A DNA stretch of 64,000 nucleotides from Trichuris trichiura (Eukaryota > Nematoda > Enoplea > Trichinellida > Trichuridae). This document shows, piece by piece, positions 1 to 10,022 of this stretch (position 1 is the stretch's first letter; the number at the start of each line of letters is the position of its first letter). The position numbers and the translations under genes were made by a program. The notes beneath the pieces were generated by a model. It did not search any database. It was not told the origin of the DNA and worked only from the letters and a program-made list of their open reading frames with translations. The stretch is from the NCBI GenBank assembly GCA_037903355.1, contig JBAJFE010000037.1, positions 1,054,001-1,118,000 of the forward strand, given 5' to 3'.

Positions 1-264
1 TTTTAATATTTGCTTTTTAAAATAAAATTGTGGCGTTTTCTTATTAAATAAAAAATCTTTTATTTGAAGAAGCGGTCTTTTCAGTTCATGTGTTACCTGT
101 CGTCGGCGTTTTATGATCGAATGGGTGAAGACGTGAAAGTGGTAATATTTAAATTTTAAAATGTGACAGTGTTCAACTGTTCAAAGCGAGCTGCGAGTAG
201 AATCTTCGGGTCCAATAGAGGTTTAGTGGTTCGCCGCCATAATTTTAGAAAATGTTTGTTTCTG

Positions 265-514
265 TGATGCTTTTGTACGGGACTGTGTGTTTTCATATTG
301 AAAATATCTTTATTACGGATTCTGTCCCGTTGAGATGTAAAATAAAAGATTTTTCTCTCTGAAGCTTTCGGGTCTGCCGCGACCCGTCTTCAGCGGTCCA
401 CACACATCATTGGACCGCTGAAGACGGGTTGCAGCAGACCCGAAAGCTTCGGAGAGAAAAATCTTTTATTTTACATCTCAACGGGACAGAATCCGTAATA
501 AAGATATTTTCAAT
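265..514. repeat. Foldback (long inverted repeat) element inserted in unit 1
   Basis: Arms 297-400 and 411-514 are reverse complements over 104 bp with three mismatches, separated by a 10-bp spacer (cacacatcat). Unit 2 lacks the structure at the equivalent place (about 3842), so it was inserted into unit 1. The 14-bp word aatgtttgtttctg occurs at 251-264 and again at 512-525. This direct repeat brackets the insertion and may be a target duplication or a template-switch scar. The arms resemble the dispersed repeat seen at 57966-58060 and inside both units. Transcribed, it would form one long hairpin RNA. It codes for nothing. Confidence 0.85.
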
Positions 515-889
515 GTTTGTTTCTGCCTTAAATGTTTTATTATACCGATCTTACATATCCTCTCTGCGTAATGTATAAATGGTTTGAACCGATTATGTTA
601 TTAAAGTGTATTACTAGGACTGATGAGACTGTTGCTTCCGCTGCATCCCACCGAAAAAGCACTGTACGCTGTTCGGTTTAACCATTGTAGATGTCGATTC
701 CGTAGTATTTATTTTCAAATCAGGATGACGCTTGCGTTCATTCCAATTAAATTTTTAAGAAATTGCGAAGTTGGTTTATCTCGGTTGTGTGAGTGTTCAG
801 TTGTAGTGGTTTGTGGGCAAATAATTTTTCTTGGATATCCTCGTTGAATACTTAGCATGTTGTAGCGGGTACGTAATTTTTCGTGACAA

Positions 890-975
890 ACCTTTTTATG
901 CGTTACGGTCCATTGATGATAGGCAGGACTTTTACTGTGGAACTTCCGGTTTCGTTCTTGAACCGTCCTCAACTT
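890..975 (+). repeat. Dispersed repeat segment, copy in unit 1
   Basis: The segment contains the pattern gttacggtccattgatgat, then acttttact, then a ttcgttcttgaaccg-like tail. The same order of words occurs at 4185-4262 (unit 2), at 57966-58060 in an intron of the EB array gene, and, more diverged, in both arms of the foldback at 297-514. I see no coding potential. The family is inferred from these copies only. Confidence 0.55.
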
Positions 976-1739
976 TAAAAGTTGATGGGAATAACGAGTG
1001 GCAACTGGATAATTGTAACCGTTCGACGATTAAAAGTGTGTAATTTTAAAGCGTGCTGGTGTACAAGGAGTCCAGCTTTGACATTTATTTCTTTGTCAGG
1101 TCTGTGGTAGTGAACTTTCTGAATGGGCTAAAATCCAGACGATTTAAAACGGAGAGATCAAAATCTCGAGTAGGGCGAAAGTACACTGTAAAGTTTGGCC
1201 TTTTGACGGTTATGCATTGGTCTTTTGTGAATAGGGAATGCTTGAGGTTAGTGGCCTTATTATACTGGTGTTGTTTAAAGTTACTGATCTGAAATTGTTG
1301 CTGGTAAAAGTATATGGCCAATAATAATGTTCATAAATAATGTCAGTTGGTCAAGTCAGGACGAATGCTACATTCGCGTAGCCATTAGCGTTTGGGGTTA
1401 TTTTCACCTTTCTGATTCTGGCATATAGTGCAAATTCAGTTGGTTTTCTCGCTGCTAAAGTGCACCCTCACGATTTTCTTCAAGTAGAAGTGCTAGTCAC
1501 GCATTCGTAGCCTTTTCTTTCTTAGTACCGTGAGCTCACTTTCAGTGCAATTGATATGCATCCTTAAATCAGAAGGAAGACTGCTTAGAATCCGATTCGT
1601 TAGTTCGTTGAAGGAAGCGCGTTGAACTAAAAATTCTTTTATTTGTACCACATGTATGAAGTCATTAACAGACAGGGCACTGCAAATAAGCAATCAAAGG
1701 ACAGTGCAACAGTCGTAGTCTCAATGGCATTCAGTATCT

Positions 1740-2270
1740 TCACAACCTTAAGGTTACTCTTCCATCGAGATGTTTTGAGCCAACACCGACGCTGATTGAT
1801 GGAGAGCGATCACGGGAATGGTGGTGTGGCGGTGTATGCATGTGGGGGTCATGACGTCGATCGAAAGGACGGTGAAGACCAGGGCCAGAGAGATGAGGAG
1901 GCGGACCGTGAGGAGGCGGACCGTGAGGAGGCGGACCGTGAGGAGGCGGACCGTGAGGAGGCGGACCGTGAGGAGGCGGACCAGGGTGGGGATGAGACGG
2001 ACCGTGATGACCAAGGCCAGGGTGATGACGAGGCGGACTGTGAGGACCAGGTAGGTGGAATTGAAGAGTTGAAGGGGGATGACCAGGCCCACGGTGACCA
2101 TTAGGCGGGAGGAAATCACCGGGATGACCCTGACGGCCGCGAGAGTCATGTGGCGGTTCTAGTCGTAGACGTACTTCTGGGCTGCGGGAGCTAGAACGCG
2201 AACGTGCGTTGCATAGGTGCAGTAGGAGTACTAATAGCGAGGCGATGAATGCATAATGAAGCTTTGCCAT
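1740..2270 (-). CDS. Small secreted His/Pro/Gly-rich protein, unit 1 copy
   Basis: A single-exon frame of 176 residues begins with a clear signal peptide (MAKLHYAFIASLLVLLLHLC, cleavage probably after about residue 22). The mature part is rich in His, Pro, Gly and Arg, with a run of PPPHG repeats near residues 95-125, followed by a His/Arg-rich tail. There are no Cys in the mature part and no recognised domain. The start is supported by the paralogue at 5198-5515, which shares the signal peptide (MAKLRYAF...LCNA), and by a TATA box 40 bases upstream. Function is unknown; His-rich secreted peptides can bind metal, but nothing here proves it. The two copies agree in leader and upstream DNA and much less in the mature part. 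Confidence 0.7.
   Translation of the reverse strand: MAKLHYAFIASLLVLLLHLCNARSRSSSRSPEVRLRLEPPHDSRGRQGHPGDFLPPNGHRGPGHPPSTLQFHLPGPHSPPRHHPGLGHHGPSHPHPGPPPHGPPPHGPPPHGPPPHGPPPHGPPPHLSGPGLHRPFDRRHDPHMHTPPHHHSRDRSPSISVGVGSKHLDGRVTLRL
1893..1982. repeat. 15-bp tandem repeat, six units
   Basis: Six almost identical copies of gaggaggcggacc plus two bases lie inside the secreted-protein gene and encode the Pro-Pro-Pro-His-Gly run on the minus strand. The paralogue in unit 2 lacks the array, so it expanded after the duplication. Because 15 is a multiple of three and the repeat has no stop in several frames, long spurious open frames exist on both strands here. Confidence 0.9.
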
Positions 2271-2301
2271 TCTTGACAGTAGAATAGGTAGAAGGCATTG
2301 C

Positions 2302-2310
2302 CTTTTTATA
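2302..2310 (-). promoter_or_regulatory. TATA box of the unit 1 secreted-protein gene
   Basis: On the minus strand the sequence reads TATAAAAAG, 40 bases upstream of the ATG at 2270. The unit 2 paralogue has the same box at the same spacing (5544-5552). The 5' leader would be very short. Conservation between the copies supports function. Confidence 0.65.
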
Positions 2311-4184
2311 GCACGTTTTTTTGTTTATTTAGCTGGAGTATGTTTAGTTTCATGTGTGGTTGCTACATTTGCGGCTACATTTTCACAGTTTGCTTTAACA
2401 CTAGCTAGTCGCCAATTTTTTGAAGCTACCCATTATGATCTCTCTGCGTGGCTGTCTTTGTTAGACAACCTGTTTGATAATTGCATTTTGTCCAGTTTGT
2501 TGAGCCTCTAAATTCCTTGCATCAATGTTGTTTCAATGTTATGGATGGAATGGGAGAGCTTACGACTTCGCTACGTAGCAGCAGTTCAGGCTTGAAAGTT
2601 GAGTTTGTATTGCAACATGAACATGGCTGCGTGTTTCTGTAGTACTTCTCTTCACGGGAGGTTTAATCTTTTTAATTTGTTCACATGAAAACGTACAGAA
2701 GATATACGGATCTTTCAAGACCTGCAGGAACTTCGTTTTATCACTGACGTAATGATTAGAGCCCCTACTTTCACGCTGACGATGAGACAGGCTCAGTAAT
2801 GAAAGTTCCATTTTTCATGTCTTTTTACGATTGTAAGTTTTCTTTACTTCGCGCCGACCGACAACGGGACATAGCCGTAATCAACATTGTTGGGATGTTT
2901 TATATGCTACTTTGCGTAATGTTATTGCGGGAGTTCGGCTGGTGAAATGTTTTCTTAGGGAAACTCTGAGGAGTCCTCCGCTCACGTTTTCCAGCCAGTG
3001 AGTCGCTTATTACCATTAATTTTAGGGCGGCAGGCATCGTCCGCTTCAGTTCCCTAATAGTTACTGGCTTTTTCTTATTCCACTAAGTTTGCGATCAGTC
3101 ATGTGATATTTCAATGCGTTCGCGAACGTTCAGTTTGTAGTGACCTTTGGTCGGTAAACTTTTCTTTGGTTTAATCTTTTGTGTTTTTACGTTGTGTAGA
3201 AATGTGATGCAAGATGTTCTTACGTGACAGTAGTAACGCATTAGCATTTCCCTCCAGAGAAATGCTTACATTTGTAGCAATGCTGCAATTATTAACCTTA
3301 GTGTGTGTTGAATTCGGGATAGGGTAAAGCGTGTTCACCTACTGCACTCCCTTGTTGACTGCATGGGAATTGGCTAGGACTACCCGTGTAAAGAGGTGCA
3401 ATAACCGTTCTTACTGGATTCTGTACGAGGGAAACTGTAGGGAATCTAACGTGGTTTCTTGTTCAAACTTGTAGCGAGTGCAGGTGCACTTTATCTGTCA
3501 CTTAGCGTTTATGTTGTGGTCCACGCTGCCTTTTTTGTCTGCAACACTTTGTTTCACCATTTCGACTTTTGCTTAATGATGTCCTTAGCTTATAATATTT
3601 GCTTTTTAAAATATAATTTAGTGATTTTCTTCTTAAATAAAAAGTCCTTTGTTTGAGGAAGCGATCTTTTAAATTCATCTGTTATCTGTCGTTCTCGTTT
3701 TATGATTGAATGGGTGAACACATGAGCGAGATACAATTTGGGTTTTAAAATGTGAAAGTTTTCCCCTGTTCAAAGCGAACCGGTTGTGAAATCTTCGCTT
3801 CCACTGAAGGTTCAGTAATTCGCCGCCATACTTTTTGGGGAATGTTTCTGTCTTAAATGTTTTATTATACCGATCTTACATATCCTCTCTGCGTAATGTG
3901 TAAATGGCTAGCATCGATATTGTTATTAAAGTGTTTTACTAGGAGTGATGAGACTGTCGCTTCCACTGCGTCCCTGTGAAAGAGCATTGCACGCTGTTCT
4001 GTTTAATCATTGTCAAGATCGCTTCCGTAATATTTATTTTCAATAAGGGACGTTGCTTGGATTCATTCCAATTAGATTTTTGGGAAATTGTGAAGTTGCT
4101 TTTCTCGCCTGGGTGAGTATTCTTCGTTGAATTTGTAGCATTTTGTAATGCGTACGTAAGTTTTTATAACAAACTTTTTCATAC

Positions 4185-4262
4185 TTTATGAACCGTTGGT
4201 GATAAAGAAGACTTTTACTCTGATGCTTTCGGGTTCGTTCTTGAGCCGTTCTCAGTTGTAAA
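4185..4262 (+). repeat. Dispersed repeat segment, copy in unit 2
   Basis: Equivalent of 890-975. It contains ccgttggtgataaag, acttttactctgatgctttc and a gggttcgttcttgagccg tail. The word gctttcgggt is shared with the foldback arms and with the copy at 57966-58060. Confidence 0.55.
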
Positions 4263-5197
4263 AAGTGGTGGGAATAGCGAGTGGCAACTGGGTAATTGTA
4301 ACAATTAATTGATTAAAGGCATGCGATTTTAGAGTGTGCCGTCTAGAGGCAGTCCAGTTTTGACATTTATTTTTCTGCCAGATCGTTGGCAGTCAAAATT
4401 CTAAATGGGCGAAAATCTCAGTGAGTCCTAACGAAGGGATCAAAATCTCGAATAAGTCGAAATTGAACTGTAAAGTTTGGCTTTTTCACGGTTATGCACC
4501 GGCCTCTTCTAAATAAGGAATGTATGTCAGCGGAGGCGTTATTATACTCGTCCTGTTTGATATTACTGATCTAAATCAGTCGCTTGGAAACTGTATGACC
4601 AATAATAGTGTTCATGAATAACGTCAGTTGGACAAATCAGCACGAATGCTGCATTCGCATAGTCATTAGCGTTTGCGGTTATTTTCACCTTTCTGAATTG
4701 TTATATAGTGCAAGTTCAGTTGGTTTTATCGCTGCTAAAGTGCATCTCCATGACTGTTTTCTTCAAGCAGAAAAGACAGTCGCGCATTCGTAGCCTTTTT
4801 TTGTCAATAGTATGAGCTCACTTTTAGTGGAATTGGTTAGCATCCTTAAATCAAAAAGAATACCGTTTGGAGTCCGATAAGTTGATTGGATGAAGGAAGC
4901 GCGTTGAAGTAAGAATTCTTTTATTTGTACCGCGTTGAATACCGTCAGTAACAGGCAGGTGGACTGGACGCAAATGACCGGAGGATGTCGCAGCAGTTGT
5001 AGTTCCAAAGCCGTGCAGCATCCTCGTCACGGCCTAGCGCGTAGTCCTGCAGGAGGACGTCTTAAGCCAAGTTCTACGCTGATGGATGGACCGCTGCGGT
5101 GACGGGAACTTGGTGGTAGAGGAAGACGTCTGTGTGGACTCGGGGGATGACCGTTCGATCTCTTCCGACGATGCTGAGTGGGAGGACCTGGAATATT

Positions 5198-5515
5198 CTA
5201 ATGACTGGGGGAGACAGGTGCTAATCGTTTTTGCCGTTTACTGGATGGACGTCGTAGGGCGGATTCATGGCTACGGTGACCAGGATAGGCTGGTAGCTGA
5301 GGGTGGCCGAGTGTTCCAGATCTGGAACCACGAGGGGGACCGTGAGCACCTAGCATATAGTAATGATCTCCAGGGCCAAGATATAGTGCTTCGTGCGGTC
5401 TAGTACCTGGAATCCCAAGGTGGGATTCGTGGCTCCGGTGTTGAGGATCAGCGTTGCATAGGTAGAGTGGAAGTGCTAACAGAAAGCAAATGAAAGCGTA
5501 ACGAAGCTTTGCCAT
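5198..5515 (-). CDS. Small secreted protein, unit 2 copy
   Basis: Single exon of 105 residues with a signal peptide (MAKLRYAFICFLLALPLYLC) nearly identical to that of the gene at 1740-2270. The mature part is Pro/Gly/His/Arg-rich (LGIPGTRPHEALYLGPGDHY, then basic residues at the end) but has no PPPHG array. It is shorter than its paralogue. Start and promoter (TATAAAAAG at 5552-5544) are conserved between copies. No known domain. The paralogues have diverged in the mature peptide much more than in the leader, as is common for secreted gene families. Confidence 0.65.
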   Translation of the reverse strand: MAKLRYAFICFLLALPLYLCNADPQHRSHESHLGIPGTRPHEALYLGPGDHYYMLGAHGPPRGSRSGTLGHPQLPAYPGHRSHESALRRPSSKRQKRLAPVSPSH

Positions 5516-5543
5516 TTTTAATAGTGAAATAGTTAGAAGGTTC

Positions 5544-5552
5544 CTTTTTATA
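5544..5552 (-). promoter_or_regulatory. TATA box of the unit 2 secreted-protein gene
   Basis: Minus-strand TATAAAAAG, 37 bases before the ATG at 5515, matching the unit 1 promoter. Confidence 0.6.
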
Positions 5553-6165
5553 GGAACTTTCGCTTGCTTAGCGTGAGCATGTTTGTTTTCGTGTGTCGTT
5601 TCTGCACTTGCGTGGGATAGTTATTGTTTCATGCTCACACTTCAGCTGCGTTAAGTTCTGCTAGTCGTATATTGTCTTCAGCTGCTCATTATGATTTCTT
5701 TGCTCGGTTGTCATTGTTATATAAGCAACATTTTGATAGTTTTACTTTATTCAGTTGGTGGAAACTCTAAATTGTTTGCATCAATGTTGCTGTTACAATG
5801 TTGGAGAAGGAATGGGTGGGAGCCAACTGTTTCATTACATGGCCCTTCAGGTAACAGCTTAAATATTAACGTTCTACTGGTGAGCATTGGGCATTGTCAG
5901 CCTCAATTCCGCGGTGTCTCCACGCTTTTCCATATCCTGAAAAGGTTTGCGATCGATCGGGTGATATTTGAATGGATTAGAGAACGTCGATTTGAAGTGC
6001 CCTTTAGACTAAAGATTTTCCTCTGTGTGCGTTATTTTAAGTTTGGGAGGAATTTTATCCAGAATGCTCATGCATAGTGATGCTATCACAGTTTTATCTT
6101 GTTTTCGGAAAGTGCTTGCGTTTTTTCTGTGCTGAAATAAATATGCCTCGTAGCTGCCGGAAGTC

Positions 6166-7378
6166 TGCGGCTTTCTAACCCCTCAGAACTCATTACATTT
6201 ATGTTTTGCGTAGGTCGGGTGGCAGCATTTTTGCTATCTTCCGTTGGAACTCATTTAACATATTAGAGAAAGGGTGTACGGACGGATATAACCATATTGT
6301 GTTGACGCCTTACTTATGTGTTGCTCCGTATAATGTTTTTGCCTGAAGTTTAGCTACCCACGAGAGAGTTGCACCGTTAAAGCGCAGCACTACGATAACT
6401 GACAGTAATGATTAGTAATGATTCGTGACGGAACTGTGCATGAGGCCATTGTTCTTTGGCAGCTTTATTGTACCTTGTAGATTGGCTTTCTGCACCCTTG
6501 GTGTATCAGGCTGTAAGCCTTTTACATTGAGCCGACTGTACACAGTCCGCGTTTTCAGTTCACGTAAAAAAGTACGACCAAAGTCTCGGTTTTGCTTTAG
6601 GCTTAGGCAGCCTGCAGCAATTGCATGCTAATTTTCGGCTAATGAGGAACAGATTTGGGGAACAAGTAAGCTCACCAGCAGTTGGATTGTACGCAATGTC
6701 AGTGGTTTTAATTTTTACTTTAAGTTTGAAAGGTATGAACAACCTTTCAAGCATTTCAAGTATAGGTTTAGGCTTAGGTTGACTACAAGAACTGTTAGAT
6801 AAATTGCGGTGAACAAGGAGCAGCAATAAAGGCACTTTAGGGTGCAGTCATGTGGCGTGGTAAACATGGTACACGGAGAAGAACAGAGTTGTACCAGAAG
6901 ATACTTCGCAGTTTAAGTTACAGGTATATATATAGAACAATGAACAACAAGATATATGGGGAAAAACGCTTCGAATACACAACCAAAAATTCGATGTATT
7001 CCAGGATCACTCGGACAGCCGGTACACTGTTATACCTTGCAAAATTTTTTTGAATGGATCTTCAGGGCGGTTGCAGCAGCTTTCGTTGCCACATGAACTC
7101 ACAGATGTACCAGTCGAGCATAGTTCTGCGTGTTCCACAGTGGACCTTATTGCCAGGGACATTGTGCACTTGAAGATGTGATTCCTCTCGCGGAGGACTA
7201 CTCCATGCTCTTGGAGGGACTGTATCGCTGTAGTTTACTCCATTGTCGGGAACAGTGCTTGTTACACTGCCAGAGAGATGGGCTGACTAGACATAACAGT
7301 CCCTGTAGGATTCCATGCTGCCCTTCTTATTCTGCAAGCTCCCTGAACACAAACGGTCAGCAACTGTAGCGCGCTTTA
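6166..7378. other. Inserted DNA of unknown origin, no supported gene
   Basis: This stretch has no counterpart in unit 1 and ends at the hAT element. The open frames in it (up to 91 codons) show no recognisable protein and no good splice structure. It contains two of the three TTAGGC-repeat words in the window (6597-6608 and 6768-6778). Confidence 0.5.
6597..6608 (+). repeat. Interstitial telomere-like word, two units
   Basis: TTAGGCTTAGGC, two copies of the nematode telomere hexamer. A second word, TTAGGCTTAGG, is at 6768-6778 in the same orientation and a third at 11600-11610. Confidence 0.5.
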
Positions 7379-7483
7379 AGCTATACCAGTCATTCCCAAC
7401 GGGGGCCCCTGGGCCCCCTTGGGGGCCCTGGGGGAGTCCAAGGGGGTCCTGAATGCTAAGGGGGCCCTTGGGGGTCCCCGGTT

Positions 7484-7867
7484 GTGAAAATGAGAATACC
7501 AGCCTGGATTTTGGATCCATATTCAAACGCTAACGAAGCAGAGACATTTTTGCAAGAAGAGCTGATTGAGTTGCAAGCCAATGAAGAACTGAAGCCTAAG
7601 TTTAAGAGTGGCTACAGTTATTTCTGGTTGCAGCATCAAATTGCGACAATTTACCCTGAATTATGGAAGATCGTTAAAAAGTACCTCGTGCCGTTTCCTT
7701 CTTCTTATTTGGTTGAACGTGGGTTCAGTGCCGCAACAGATCTTTTAGTTAAAAAAAGAAACAGGCTACAAATAGCGCAGCGTGGAGACTTAAGATTGCT
7801 GCTAACGAATATTGAACCTGATGTGGAAAAATTGGTATTAGGGCACCAGCTTCAGCCACCACACTGA
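7484..7867 (+). pseudogene. hAT transposase C-terminal (dimerisation) fragment
   Basis: The 127-codon frame contains the hAT C-terminal dimerisation signature: ELWKIVKKYLVPFPSSYLVE, then RGFSA, then KKRNRL and DLRLLLTNIEPD. This resembles the ZBED5/FAM200-like branch of hAT proteins. The zinc-finger and catalytic RNase-H-like parts are missing, and the frame starts only about 100 bases inside the left end. It cannot encode an active enzyme. Either the element was internally deleted or the remaining part was lost; no matching N-terminal coding is seen downstream. Confidence 0.88.
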
Positions 7868-8176
7868 TTTGCCAACATAGCCAACTTTTGCTACTTGTTA
7901 AAGTCAAATAGTAAACTTGAATGCAATAATACGGAGTTCGGAGAACCGACGTCCAGCATGATCAAGACATAATACTGTTGTTGTTAACAAGGCGACAAGT
8001 ACAACAAAAAACAGACGTAGAATTTGACCGTGTGCGGTAAAAGCGCGTTGAAGTTTCTAACAAACCATTTTCATACACTGCGACTGAAGCGTTAAGTGCC
8101 AGTTAGTCACAAGAGAAAAAGAGCGGTTTACTCCCGTTGTAAATAAGAGAACGCAGCAGTACCCAAACGATCAGGG

Positions 8177-8312
8177 CTTTCACAACCCAACTGGATCCGT
8201 CGTCAGCGATAGGACACAAGCCCTGGGCGAAAGGGAGCACTTATCTAGTTTCATCGTTAGCGACAAGTTTTGTACCCTGTTGCTGACGACGGAACCAGTT
8301 GAGTTCCGAAAG
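8177..8312. repeat. Short inverted-repeat element nested in the hAT relic
   Basis: Arms of about 32 bp with a core of caactggatccgtcgtcagc at the left are mirrored by gctgacgacggaaccagttg at the right (19 of 20 bases). The whole is 136 bp. It looks like a MITE or a secondary fold inside the transposon. No convincing target duplication is visible. Confidence 0.5.
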
Positions 8313-8975
8313 ATTCTATCGTTTGTATGCTCTTACCTTCTTTGACTTACAATGGGAATAAACGACTCTTTTTTCTTATGATAAAACTGCTAGACCGTAT
8401 AAAGACGTTCCATCTTCATGTGAGGTAGTCTTTGCAAATCTTGACTACAAATCCAATAAATCTTAATAGGAAACTTTTGTCACACAAACCCATTTTCAAG
8501 ACGAAAGTTTGGCAGCTGAGCGTGGAAGAAGTTTCGACCAATTCCATATGACTAAGGAACCTTTTTGACCTACGTTCATTCACTCGGCAAAGAAGAGCAG
8601 TTACAGGTCGTCTGAAATACTTAGACCACGCGACTGAAAAACACTGCACACGTGTCAGGAATTAGATTTAGATTCGTTACTGCCTTTTCCATATGGCACA
8701 GACCAGTGCAAAAATCGAACTTTTAAATTGAAGAGTTTTAAAATGCAGATTAAAAGTTCGTTGTCCGGTTTTCACCAGATCGAAAAGACAACAGCAAATT
8801 CATTGTTGAAATCTTCGGTAAACTGCGTGTCACAGGTACTCTGATAAACGCGAAAGAACCTAGGGCGAGAAAAGAGAAGAGCACAACCACGCAAGAACGG
8901 GAGGGGGCCCTGAGGAGATGTGCGTCTCGAAAGGGGGCCCTGGCGCAGAAAAGGTTGGGAATCACTGAGCTATAC

Positions 8976-9339
8976 TATGCCTCTTGTGGCCTGCTGAATC
9001 GTGCGCCATTGCTAATGGGATTATTGCTAAAGCTGTTAAGCAGCCTGATTTCGATCGCGCAACATTAGGCTATCCCTTCGAATGCGCCTAAATTCCGGTT
9101 AGAAACGTCAAAAGAGCCGTTGTTGAATCTTTCATTGCTGTTTTCCGAAATGGGCCGTTGGACAAATATTCAAATAACGGAGACACTATCGAGGAGATGG
9201 CTTATCCTAACAATCGTGAACGGTTTTTTTAATTGAAAAACTGAACACTGAAGCAATGTGTTTTTCCCGTAAAAGAAAGGGCCACATATGTAACCGTCAA
9301 AAAGTTTTGTATGCTCACTAGCACGCGATGTTTGAATGA
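8976..9339. other. Rest of the insertion in unit 2, no gene seen
   Basis: Lies between the right target duplication of the hAT element and the point where homology to unit 1 resumes. No open frame, repeat or RNA gene that I can support. Confidence 0.4.
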
Positions 9340-9660
9340 GCTAGTAGATATTAATGGATTCCGCAGCCCTATAAAGCATGTTCATATGGGGCACTTACTT
9401 ATTGACGGCTTACGGATTGGCTAGCACTCTCCGTGTAACGAGATGACATGTTCGCACTTACGTGATTCTGCTTAAAAAGACTAGAAACTGTAAAAAGGTT
9501 TGTTGATTTAATTAGCAATAAAAGTAAGAGATTTGGCATTCTATTTTCTTTATTAGCATGCTTGACATGCGTTGCCTGCCGATCACTTAACGTTTATGCT
9601 AGGAGTTTGACGTTTTTCTCTATAGCACCTTAGTTTCAACGTTTAGGCGTTTGCCTAATG
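9340..9660. repeat. Tandem duplication, unit 2 (3' part)
   Basis: Aligned with 3300-3592 of unit 1. Shared words in the same order include ggattggctag (9414) with gaattggctag (3367), ccgtgtaa, gattctg, gaaactgta and cacttaacgtttatg with cacttagcgtttatg. This shows that unit 2 was split by the insertion at about 6166-9339. Homology fades before the PREB gene. Confidence 0.65.
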
Positions 9661-10022
9661 ACAGCCTTTGTTTTTAATGTTTTTTTTGGATCTTGTAGCG
9701 TTAATTAACATAGTCACAATATTTTTATATTGCCATATGCTGAAGGACAGCCAATATTGTAGTGAAGATTGTTAGGCCTAATCGCTAAAATTTTTAAAAA
9801 ACTGTAATGTTTGTCTGGAAAGAATAAAAAGATGGAATTGGTTAAAGAAAGTAGGATTTGTTACTGTACAATATTACTCATTTAACGTTTTGCATTCCTG
9901 CGTCAATGCTTAGGCTTCCATTCGAAAATTACAGTATTTTGGTTTTCAGGCTTCTGTGCACTGTAGAATAACAACGTAGTGCAAAGGTTTTGTTCTTTGA
10001 AACTGCTCTCCGAAACAAAAGA

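Larger units (their letters stand above)
1..3592. repeat. Tandem duplication, unit 1
   Basis: This stretch is colinear with 3593-6165 and continues with 9340-9660. Matching landmarks are the starts (1 and about 3593), the segment with the octamers tattatac and cgatctta (538 and 3862), the block before the secreted gene (1320-1500 and 4605-4770), the coding region (1740-2270 and 5198-5515) and the upstream tail (3100-3200 and 5945-6040). The copies differ by many substitutions and small indels, so the duplication is old. Non-coding blocks are conserved about as well as the coding region. The unit start lies at the window edge, so more copies may exist to the left. Confidence 0.85.
3593..6165. 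repeat. Tandem duplication, unit 2 (5' part)
   Basis: Second copy of the unit described for 1-3592, without the foldback and without the 15-bp array. Homology to unit 1 is followed until about 6165 and resumes at about 9340, so about 3.1 kb of other DNA interrupts it. The secreted-protein gene of this copy is at 5198-5515. Confidence 0.8.
7387..8967 (+). mobile_element. hAT-family DNA transposon relic, 1.58 kb
   Basis: The ends are short imperfect terminal inverted repeats: cagtcattcccaac at the left, and at the right the reverse complement of cagtgattcccaac. The element is flanked by an exact 8-bp target duplication, agctatac, at 7379-7386 and 8968-8975. An 8-bp duplication is the hAT hallmark. 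GGGGGCCC-rich subterminal blocks lie at 7400-7480 and 8900-8945. Inside is the C-terminal part of a hAT transposase at 7484-7867; the remaining 1.1 kb does not code. It is therefore a defective, internally deleted copy that interrupts unit 2 of the tandem duplication. Confidence 0.92.

Noticed and set aside
1796..2104. Long plus-strand open frames (102 and 78 codons) rich in Glu/Arg/Asp
   Set aside because: They are shadows of the 15-bp repeat in the minus-strand secreted gene, which lacks stops in several frames. No signal, domain or splice support.
5086..5403. 105-codon plus frame opposite the unit 2 secreted gene
   Set aside because: Antisense to a gene with a conserved signal peptide and TATA box; the equivalent frame in unit 1 is not conserved in sequence.
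7130..7369. 79-codon plus frame with many Cys (SLLHCREQCLLHC)
   Set aside because: Cys/His-rich by base composition; no recognised domain, no start context, and it abuts the transposon boundary.
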